A stretch of DNA of 64,000 bases from Oceanispirochaeta sp. M1. GTDB lineage: Bacteria; Spirochaetota; Spirochaetia; DSM-2461. Under the pieces are notes generated by a model. The model was not told the origin of the DNA. It saw only the letters and a program-made list of their open reading frames with translations, and did not search any database. Below, one piece after another: positions 54,218 to 61,954 of the stretch. A program made the position numbers and the translations under genes. Every line of letters begins with the position of its first letter. Position 1 is the stretch's first letter. The DNA lies in contig NZ_QQPQ01000016.1 in the NCBI RefSeq assembly GCF_003346715.1, positions 1 through 64,000 on the forward strand, written 5' to 3'.

Positions 54218-56038
54218 ATGCTCATAAAATACTCGCTCCCAAGACGAATTCAGATTTCCTTTTCTCTGATACTTATCATCTTCCTGGCTGCAAACACTTT
54301 ACTCTCAAATTTATATTTCCAAAGATCAATCAAAGATCTTCTAGTAATCAACCAATCTCATATTCTGGAGCAAACTTTGGAGTCACTGGAAAAAGAATTA
54401 TGGAGAATGGATAATATTGCCCTGAAGATCCTCTATCAGAGTGAATTGAAAAGTATTATGGAACAGACCGCAGAGCATAAGCAGCAGAATCATTTTATTC
54501 AGGATTACAACGATTCCCGTATTGTTCGGTCTGTACTCAGCCAGATGATCGGGCCTGAAGCAATCCCTCTCAGGATCTCACTATTCACTCGTCAGGGAGA
54601 CTACATCGATTTCGGTTGGCAACCAGTCAGCCGGAATATGGTATTAGAATTTTACAATCAGGGAATCATAGACACAATAGCAGATCGAATTGATGCCCGA
54701 GATGGAGGCCGATTGTTTGTGGCTCCCGAAGATGATCTCTGGTATAACCGTGTTTCCGATCCGGTTATTTCAGTATACAGAGAATTCAAAGATCTTTATT
54801 TTCACTTTGGCTATATTCAAATTCAGGAGCCATTTTCTTTAATAACAGAATTACTTGAATCAAACCTTCCCGGAGCTGCTTTTGTACTTAAAGATGAAAA
54901 TGGTGATATCCTATATAATACATTCCCAGAGTCTCATCAGTCTTGGATCAATGATGTTGGATATAATGAAAAAATAATAAAAAACAGATTTAAAATTACA
55001 CGAGATCCTGAAACAGGATACAAATATTATGTAATGTTCGCATCTTCGGAATACTCAGGTTGGACTTTAAGTCTATACCAGGATGCGGGAATTTTCCTAA
55101 CACCAGTCAGGGATTTACAACTTATTTATATCCTCCTAGCCATGCTGCTTCTCATTTTCGGATCTATGATCATTAAAATTCTCAGTAGGATTTTAACAAA
55201 TCCTTTGAAGGAGCTGCATGAATCTATTTACCAGGTCAATCTTCAGAATCTTAAAATTACCCTGGAGGAGAAGGATTCCCATCAAATTGTCAAACAGCTT
55301 AATAATGGCTTTCAAACAATGTTTCAACGACTGCAGGATTCGGTGGATGAGCAGTTGCAGAGTAAAGAGAGTGAGGCCAGAGCTCATATGACGGCTCTTC
55401 AGAACCAGATGAATCCTCACCTTCTCTATAATATGTTGGCTCATATCAGCAATCTAGCTGTTGAGGAGGATACTGGTAAGATTGAAGAAGTCTGTCAACG
55501 GCTTTCCCGTTCACTTCGATACTTAGGAAGACCAGATATGAATCCGGTCCCTTTAAAAGAGGAGATCAGCCATCTTCATGATTATCTTACCCTGATGAAG
55601 TCTCATTATGATCCACTTTTTGATTTCTCTATAGTTCTGGATCAGGATAGACTGAATACCTGCCTCGTTCCTAAATTAATCCTCCAACCTATTGCAGAAA
55701 ATGCCTTCAGTCACGGTTATCAGAATGTTCCTCCTCCTTGGAGTATGAAAATTCGTATAGGAATCAGAAACAATGCTTTTTGGACCATCAGTTTTAAAGA
55801 TAACGGTAGTGGAATTCCACAGGAAAAAAGAAAAGAACTTCTTTTGTTGAAAACCGAGTCTTTATCAAATATAAAGGAAAGAACGTTAAATCACTCACTC
55901 GGCGGTCTGGCTCTTATGAATACAATAACCAGAATGCGCTTGCTCTATGGAGATGATATGATATTCGAACTGGAGAGCCATATGGGAGATAATTTAATAA
56001 CTTTGGGAGGTCCCTTTGTTCAGGATCTTGCTCGCTGA
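54218..56038 (+). CDS. Sensor histidine kinase (YesM-like)
   Basis: Membrane sensor kinase of about 606 residues. The first hydrophobic helix follows SLPRRIQISF and the second is at LQLIYILLAMLLLIFGSMII. A HAMP-like linker, the acceptor His in NQMNPHLLYNML and the ATP site (LILQPIAENAFSHG, DNGSGI, GGLALMNTITRM) follow. The start is uncertain: the frame is open from a TTG at 54116 and has ATGs at 54197 and 54218, none with a clear ribosome site. 54218 gives the usual short N-terminus. It diverges from the fucosidase importer. Confidence 0.85.
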   Translation: MLIKYSLPRRIQISFSLILIIFLAANTLLSNLYFQRSIKDLLVINQSHILEQTLESLEKELWRMDNIALKILYQSELKSIMEQTAEHKQQNHFIQDYNDSRIVRSVLSQMIGPEAIPLRISLFTRQGDYIDFGWQPVSRNMVLEFYNQGIIDTIADRIDARDGGRLFVAPEDDLWYNRVSDPVISVYREFKDLYFHFGYIQIQEPFSLITELLESNLPGAAFVLKDENGDILYNTFPESHQSWINDVGYNEKIIKNRFKITRDPETGYKYYVMFASSEYSGWTLSLYQDAGIFLTPVRDLQLIYILLAMLLLIFGSMIIKILSRILTNPLKELHESIYQVNLQNLKITLEEKDSHQIVKQLNNGFQTMFQRLQDSVDEQLQSKESEARAHMTALQNQMNPHLLYNMLAHISNLAVEEDTGKIEEVCQRLSRSLRYLGRPDMNPVPLKEEISHLHDYLTLMKSHYDPLFDFSIVLDQDRLNTCLVPKLILQPIAENAFSHGYQNVPPPWSMKIRIGIRNNAFWTISFKDNGSGIPQEKRKELLLLKTESLSNIKERTLNHSLGGLALMNTITRMRLLYGDDMIFELESHMGDNLITLGGPFVQDLAR

Positions 56039-57488
56039 TGATGAGCCGCATCATCTTATACGCCTAACTAAGCTGATAGAGAATCTTGATCTTCCTTTCG
56101 AGGTCTGTGGAATTGCGAATAACGGTCGGAAGGCAATGGAGCTTACTAGATCTCTTCATCCGGATATAATCATCAGTGATATACGTATGCCTTTTTGTGA
56201 TGGTCTGGCAGTCTCAGAAGCTGTAAAAAAAGAAAGGCCGGATATCCCAATTATTCTGATCAGTGCTTATCAGGATTTTGAATATGCCCGAAAAGGACTA
56301 CAGTTGGGAATTCTGGATTACCTTCTGAAACCGGTAGAGGAATCAAAGGTTATAGAAGTTTTGAAAAAAGCAGAAAACTCTCTGACTGAAACAAAAACCA
56401 ATCTTCTCCGCAGGATACTATTTAACTCTTCAGGAAAGGACAGGCAGTCCTCAACTAGAATCACTCAAACACTGAACAGCTTAAAACCATATAAGCTGGC
56501 TCTTTACCTCAACCAACCATCGAGCACACAATCCCTGATACAACTCTGGCAAAAGACCGGAAAACTAACTCCAGCCTATTGCCTTGAAATTGAAGCCAGG
56601 GGAGATGGATGCAGGCTGTTTCTGTTCTCGGGGAGTTCTTCTTATCAACAAAGTCTGGAGGACTCAGGAATCTCAAATGGTTTTCTGATTTTATCACAGG
56701 AGAATCCCGTTTATGAAAACTGGGAAAACGACTGCTTACGAATGACTCAGAAAATTTGGGAGAATGGGAAATGGTCTCAAAGTGGACTATTTGATGCGAC
56801 CATGAAACAGTCACGAAAAGCTTCAAGCCCATTGTTTTCTCAGGATGTAGAATGGGAGCTTCGACTACATTTGAAAACGAATAGAGAAGAAGATTTCTTT
56901 CTAATTCTTGAAAAGATTCTTCGAAATGGAATGAATCGACAAATACCGTTGATATCACTTTCTGAAGGTATAAGAGCTTTGGATCGCATTTTAACAGAGC
57001 ATTATTCTCTACGCTTGAATATCCCTCAATCCATTATCCATCAGATAATTGAAAATCTGATAAGGAAACTCTCCAGTTTTGATTTTCAGCCAGAGCTGAT
57101 TGTTGAAGAATTAAAAACTCGTATACACTGGGCTCTTCCCGACGAAACATCACCATTCTCCATTGAGAATATCAAGGAATATATACAAAAAAACTTTAAA
57201 GATAATATTGATTCATCCAGTCTTGCTGATATGAGTGGAGTTTCTATAGCAATACTGAATACAGCTTTTAAAGTTGAAACGGGACTCTCTCCTACAAAAT
57301 ATCTTCTCTCAGTCCGAATGGAAGCGGCAAAAAGGCTCCTTTCCTATGATCCACCTCAGCAAATAAAGGAAATTTCATGGGAAACCGGATATGAAGATCC
57401 TCTCTATTTTAGCCGGATTTTCCATAAGAAGACTGGAATGTATCCTACTGAATACCGGGAGAAGATGATAAGGACTCTTAAGAAGTAA
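56016..57488 (+). CDS. Response regulator, REC plus AraC-type HTH (YesN-like)
   Basis: Response regulator of 490 residues. Start is a TTG preceded by GGGAGG, overlapping the kinase end by 23 bases. The receiver domain has LLADDEP, the phospho-acceptor Asp in IIISDIRMPFCDG and Lys in DYLLKPV. The C-terminal AraC domain has LADMSGVSIAILNTAFKVE and ISWETGYEDPLYFSRIFHKK. It probably controls the divergent fucosidase operon. Confidence 0.9.
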   Translation: MFRILLADDEPHHLIRLTKLIENLDLPFEVCGIANNGRKAMELTRSLHPDIIISDIRMPFCDGLAVSEAVKKERPDIPIILISAYQDFEYARKGLQLGILDYLLKPVEESKVIEVLKKAENSLTETKTNLLRRILFNSSGKDRQSSTRITQTLNSLKPYKLALYLNQPSSTQSLIQLWQKTGKLTPAYCLEIEARGDGCRLFLFSGSSSYQQSLEDSGISNGFLILSQENPVYENWENDCLRMTQKIWENGKWSQSGLFDATMKQSRKASSPLFSQDVEWELRLHLKTNREEDFFLILEKILRNGMNRQIPLISLSEGIRALDRILTEHYSLRLNIPQSIIHQIIENLIRKLSSFDFQPELIVEELKTRIHWALPDETSPFSIENIKEYIQKNFKDNIDSSSLADMSGVSIAILNTAFKVETGLSPTKYLLSVRMEAAKRLLSYDPPQQIKEISWETGYEDPLYFSRIFHKKTGMYPTEYREKMIRTLKK

Positions 57489-57642
57489 CTCGTAATATAC
57501 ATGCAGATAATTTGAAGATCTAAAATCTTGAAAAACCTTATACACCAGAATGATTCAATATTTTAGTCCAGATTTACTTTTTGCATAATTAATTGTCACA
57601 ACAGGAGCTCTACTTGTGGTCCTATCCTACTGTTTTTTAATG

Positions 57643-59580
57643 TCAGAAATCAGAAGACTGAATCTGTTCTATTCTCTGAAGTAAATCATTAAAGGGGTAA
57701 GTTTCCAGAGCTCCGAATCCCTTCAATTTCCTGGCCTTTACTGCCAACATCAAGAGTGTGCTGATACCGCAGAGAAAACGGGTCAGATTAACAGAGCTGG
57801 CCAAGGGGCCCAGGAGGGGCCTGATTTCTGTGAGATAAGTGGAAATATCATTATCAGAGAAGTCTTTGGAGTCCCCCCTCCCCGGCAAAATGACAGGTCC
57901 ATCCAGGCAGACAGAACAATGCCCGCAGTTTTCAAAAGCCAGTTCCTCCCCAAAATAGGATGCAAGCTCCCGACTAAGACAGTTCTCACTCTCAAAGAAT
58001 TGTATCATTCTGTGAATTCTCTGAATTTCTGACTTTTCCTTCTCCTGAAACAGCTGGTACAGTTCATCAGCAAGATCATCTGTAAGGAAGGTATGATTCA
58101 GAACCCTATAGGCATCCACAGCCTGTTTGGCCTGGAGCTCTATCCATTGCTTCTCTGCAAAATAGTCCAGTGCCGTGAGAACCCTTTTCCGCTGATCCGG
58201 GAAACTGCGTTCAATGCTCTCCATATCCACAGAAGTCCAGACTTTTTTAGAGTGGCAGTTCTCCAGTATGCTTTGAACAAAAGACTTCCTCTCATCAATG
58301 AACTGGGAGAGTATCTCCTCCGGAGGATTGAGATATTTGAAACTGTACTCCTCAAAGTAGGTATACATAGACTCCAGGATTTTCTTCATGGTGAGATAGA
58401 CTAATAAAGTCTTCAAAGGGAGTAGACGGATGTTCACATCCCGGCTCAGGGTTGGCAGTTTAGTCTCCCAGACCCCGGGGCTCTCTTTAATCATCTCCAG
58501 CACTTGGAAGATTCCCTCCCTGTCCGGGCTGTCTCCATAGATAAAGTTCTCAAGAACCGGGAGCTTGTCAGTATTCCCATAGACCTCACACAATGATTCT
58601 TTACCATCCCGGCCGGCCCGGCCGATCTCCTGGCTATAGTTTTCTATTGATTTAGGTAGGTCGTAATGAATAACCCGGCGAATATCACTTTTATCAATGC
58701 CCATACCAAAGGCAATGGTAGCGGTCACACAGGAAAGAGATCCCTCCATAAATCTTGCCTGAATGGCCTCCCGTTCCTCATTCTTCATACCCGCATGATA
58801 GGGAGCGGCATCGATCCCCTGTGCCAAGAGGAAGGCAGCCGTTTCTTCGGCTGTTTTCTGTAGGGTCACATAAACAATTGTGGGATCATCCGGGGAGGAG
58901 CTGATATCTGATAAGAGTTTTTTCTTTTTATCCCGTTCTTCCACCGGACTCAGCTTCAATGTAAGATTTTTCCTGTAAAACCCGGTGTAGATAAGGTTTT
59001 CAGGGGCAATCAGAAATTTACGGCACATGTCTGCCCTCACCTTTTCGGTGGCCGTAGCTGTAAGAAGGAGTACTTTCTCAATGGAAAACTCCTGTTGATA
59101 ATCCGGCAGCCGAAGATATTCAGGGCGGAAATTATGCCCCCACTCTGAGATACAGTGAGCCTCATCGATGACCAATAAGGATATCTTCATCTGTTGAAGC
59201 CTGTTTCTAAACCTCTCATTTTTAAAGCGTTCCACAGAAATCATCAGGATTTTAAGATCCCCCTTTACAGCCTGAGTGAGTATGGAATTATACTCTTCTC
59301 CCCTTAAAGAGGAGTCCAGACGAGCCGCGGGAATATTGTGAGTGAGGAGAAAATCCAGCTGATCCTGCATGAGGGAAAGCAGAGGAGAGACCACCAAAGT
59401 CAGATGAGGAAGCATAAGAGCAGGGAGCTGATAGCAAAGAGATTTCCCGGCTCCCGTGGGAAATATTGCTGCCGTAGAATGACCCTCCACTATCCGGGAG
59501 ATCACTTCTTCCTGGCCTGTTCTAAAATCATCGAATCCATAGTGCTTTTTGAGAGCAGCCCTAATATCTGAATGGTTCAT
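57643..59580 (-). CDS. RecQ-family ATP-dependent DNA helicase
   Basis: 3'-5' DNA helicase of about 645 residues. Start MNHSD at 59578-59580 follows a purine-rich GAGGGG site; the longer frame to 59679 adds a tail with no family match. Motifs: FRTGQEEVI, Walker A FPTGAGKSLCYQ, DEAHCISEWGHNFRPEY and QEIGRAGRDGKESLC. A zinc-binding cysteine set (CGHCSVC) lies near residue 555, then a short C-terminus including RFLCGIST and KLKGFGALE instead of a full HRDC domain. It works in recombination repair and is not related to the sugar genes. Confidence 0.92.
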   Translation of the reverse strand: MNHSDIRAALKKHYGFDDFRTGQEEVISRIVEGHSTAAIFPTGAGKSLCYQLPALMLPHLTLVVSPLLSLMQDQLDFLLTHNIPAARLDSSLRGEEYNSILTQAVKGDLKILMISVERFKNERFRNRLQQMKISLLVIDEAHCISEWGHNFRPEYLRLPDYQQEFSIEKVLLLTATATEKVRADMCRKFLIAPENLIYTGFYRKNLTLKLSPVEERDKKKKLLSDISSSPDDPTIVYVTLQKTAEETAAFLLAQGIDAAPYHAGMKNEEREAIQARFMEGSLSCVTATIAFGMGIDKSDIRRVIHYDLPKSIENYSQEIGRAGRDGKESLCEVYGNTDKLPVLENFIYGDSPDREGIFQVLEMIKESPGVWETKLPTLSRDVNIRLLPLKTLLVYLTMKKILESMYTYFEEYSFKYLNPPEEILSQFIDERKSFVQSILENCHSKKVWTSVDMESIERSFPDQRKRVLTALDYFAEKQWIELQAKQAVDAYRVLNHTFLTDDLADELYQLFQEKEKSEIQRIHRMIQFFESENCLSRELASYFGEELAFENCGHCSVCLDGPVILPGRGDSKDFSDNDISTYLTEIRPLLGPLASSVNLTRFLCGISTLLMLAVKARKLKGFGALETYPFNDLLQRIEQIQSSDF

Positions 59581-59994
59581 TAATCTACCCCTCTTAGCAA
59601 CTATGATAAATGCGTACTGTTTATTGACGTTTGGAAGAGTGGCATGGATGAGGCTGGTCTCTGTGACAGCTATTTTCAAGTCCTATTCCATATTGATGTA
59701 ATTCAATGCCTATTATAGATGTCCCTGCGGTTTCAAGTAAAGCCGGGAAACTTCAGCCCAGAACTCATTATGGAAGAACAGAAAATCAATATCAGCCCTG
59801 AAATGAACAAACTCCAAATCCAGATGAACCATCAAGAAAATCTGGGTTTTATGGACTGGTAGTACTGATTCCTCAGAAGCCTTTTGAAATGGAGACATCC
59901 GGAATGATCCTACCACAAGAACTTCGGGTGGGTGCCGGATACGGCAGATTAGAATCCCAGTATTACAGCCCGATAGGACAATGTTATTAAAGTA

Positions 59995-60234
59995 TCAATA
60001 ATCATACTCTGTTTTGATACTGACTTTGACAATGCTATAGAAACAGTCCAGATGGGTCATGGAGAGCGGCATATGCCCAACTTTGTCCATCATTTCAGGA
60101 ATCTGGATTCCCATAATAATTAAAAAAATCTCCACCAGAGAATAGAGTCTGAAAATGGTAAGAATAATAAATAGAAAAATCAGCCATCTAAATTTCAGCT
60201 TATCCGGAGAAGAAAGTACTTGAGTCAACTTCAA
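59995..60234 (-). CDS. Small hypothetical membrane protein
   Basis: A 79-residue frame with one strong hydrophobic helix at about 17-42 (WLIFLFIILTIFRLYSLVEI) and a polar C-terminus. No clear ribosome site. It lies in a decayed stretch with no conserved neighbours. It may be a remnant or chance frame. Confidence 0.25.
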   Translation of the reverse strand: MKLTQVLSSPDKLKFRWLIFLFIILTIFRLYSLVEIFLIIMGIQIPEMMDKVGHMPLSMTHLDCFYSIVKVSIKTEYDY

Positions 60235-60378
60235 TCAGAATTTGTATAGAAGAATAATTGCTCTGACAAGATAAGAAAAAGTCTACAGATCTTCTAGAAT
60301 CATATACAGATCAGTCGGAATATACTCATAGAGAATCATCGATAATGCTAATCCACTCTTCGAAGCGAATATGGAGAG

Positions 60379-60600
60379 ATGCTGGAAGTACAAAATGATT
60401 CATATATTGATCCATTTGAGACTGACTGGTTTAATGAGGTAAAGGAATCATTTTCTTCTGGTGCTTATCTTAAGACAGACCGTGAAAATAAAGGCAGAAC
60501 CCAGAATGAGCTCGGTTCAGATATTGGAAGCTTTTCCCGGCAATATTTTTCCCGAGATCGACAAGATTGCTTTCCATTGAGAGTCATATTCATTTTCATG
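60379..60600 (+). pseudogene. Decayed XRE-type antitoxin-like HTH
   Basis: The frame contains LKTDRENKGRTQNELGSDIG, followed by SRQYFSRDRQ. This resembles the helix-turn-helix of HigA-type antitoxins (LREAKGWTQEKLGE then SRQHISNMEN). Key positions have changed and the C-terminal half is unrelated, so it appears inactive. No toxin partner is readable on either side. Confidence 0.4.
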
Positions 60601-60828
60601 CTCAAAAACTAGTTTTACTGTTCTCTCTTGAACTTCTTTTGAATACCTTTTCATCTTTGCCATACCTTAATCTTCTCACAGATTTTAGTTTCCTGCAAAT
60701 TCAGGGCGATTCAATTTTATCGACAGATAGAATTATATGCTTAAGTTTTTTGCTAGTAAGTGTCTACAGATTTGAGGGAAACCCATACTAATAAAAATAT
60801 TGAATAAAGTTGAACATACTTTCATTAT

Positions 60829-60868
60829 CGGCGACTTCATTTGTAAATCTCTACAAATGAAGTCGCCG
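60829..60868. repeat. Perfect 17-bp inverted repeat with 6-base loop
   Basis: The arms CGGCGACTTCATTTGTA and its exact complement enclose AATCTC. No T-run follows on the plus strand. It could be a terminator-like or mobile-element-related structure at the edge of the decayed stretch, upstream of the LacI gene end. Confidence 0.8.
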
Positions 60869-60957
60869 TCTAAAAACTGTAGAGTTTCATCATCATTTCT
60901 GAAGCAACACTTAATCCAACTCTCGATAAAATAAAACTACGGTACACCAACCTTTTC

Positions 60958-61953
60958 CTATATTGATTCTCTCCACAGGATTTCTGCAGGTACAAAAATA
61001 TTTTGAACAGCTTGTTCTGGATTGCTTATCCTGTCCAGAAGTAGTTCTACAGCAGTCATACCCATTTCCTTGACTGGATAATGAATCGTAGCCAGCGCCG
61101 GTTCGACATAAGTCAAGATATCAAGGTTATCAAATCCCATGACTCCCACATCTTCCGGAATATGGATTCCCTTATTTTTCAGATGTTTCAATACTTCCAA
61201 AGCGTAAATATCACTGGAACAGACAACGGCTGTCTTTTGATTTCCCTGTATTATTCTCACAATATCCTGTAAATAATTCCAGTTTTTCAAGTATTGCCAG
61301 GGAAGGCCTTTTTCTATCAGGGCTTCACTGAAACCTTTGAATCGTTCATCCGTCTCATAATTATTCATGCCCTCGGATTCATCGATGAATGGCGCAACAA
61401 AGAGGAAATTATCATAGCCATTTTCTGCCAGAGTAGAAGCCGTACTGAATAGAATATTGCGGTCATCCAAACCAATAAGGCTAGATCTGCAATTCTCTGA
61501 GATTTTGTTTCCCATACAAATTACTGGTTGTACAAGAGACTGTAGATAATCATCCAGATCCGAACCTTTCCCTGCGGGAAAAAGAAGTATACCATCCATA
61601 TTTCGTTCAACCATATGCTCAAGAATTATCCTCTCTCGTTGGGGATCTCTTAAGGTTACGGCTAGTTGTATGTAAAATCCACGCTCCCATGCGGCTTGCT
61701 GAATAGAATTAACAAGCTGAGAAAAAAACCGATTGTCCAGATCATGAACTATTACACCAATATCAGATGTTTTCCCCGACTGGAGGCTCCTTCCTATATG
61801 ATTGGGTGTGTATTCATATTCTTTGGCTTTCTGTAATATTAAATCTCTGGTTTTTGGGCTTATACCATAGCGATTGTTTAAAGCACGATCCACCGTTCCT
61901 AAAGAGACGTTACATATTGCAGCCAGTTTTTTTGTTGTTATTCTTTCTTTCAT
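60958..61953 (-). CDS. LacI-family transcriptional regulator
   Basis: Regulator of 331 residues. HTH TTKKLAAICNVSLGTVDRAL and hinge YTPNHIGRSLQSGKT. The effector domain shows VVCSSDIYALEVLKHL and DVGVMGFDNLDIL. It follows the GHL6-type glycosidase by one base on the same strand and so probably regulates that operon. Confidence 0.92.
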   Translation of the reverse strand: MKERITTKKLAAICNVSLGTVDRALNNRYGISPKTRDLILQKAKEYEYTPNHIGRSLQSGKTSDIGVIVHDLDNRFFSQLVNSIQQAAWERGFYIQLAVTLRDPQRERIILEHMVERNMDGILLFPAGKGSDLDDYLQSLVQPVICMGNKISENCRSSLIGLDDRNILFSTASTLAENGYDNFLFVAPFIDESEGMNNYETDERFKGFSEALIEKGLPWQYLKNWNYLQDIVRIIQGNQKTAVVCSSDIYALEVLKHLKNKGIHIPEDVGVMGFDNLDILTYVEPALATIHYPVKEMGMTAVELLLDRISNPEQAVQNIFVPAEILWRESI

Positions 61954-61954
61954 C

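Noticed and set aside
56509-56958. 149-codon minus-strand open frame
   Set aside because: Antisense to the third response regulator; no ribosome site or domain.
59713-59916. 67-codon minus-strand open frame beside RecQ
   Set aside because: No start signals and no family match; other frames look equally good, so coding is not supported.
60567-60791. 74-codon plus-strand frame
   Set aside because: Composition is hydrophobic and AT-driven, no ribosome site, overlaps the HTH remnant; not supported.
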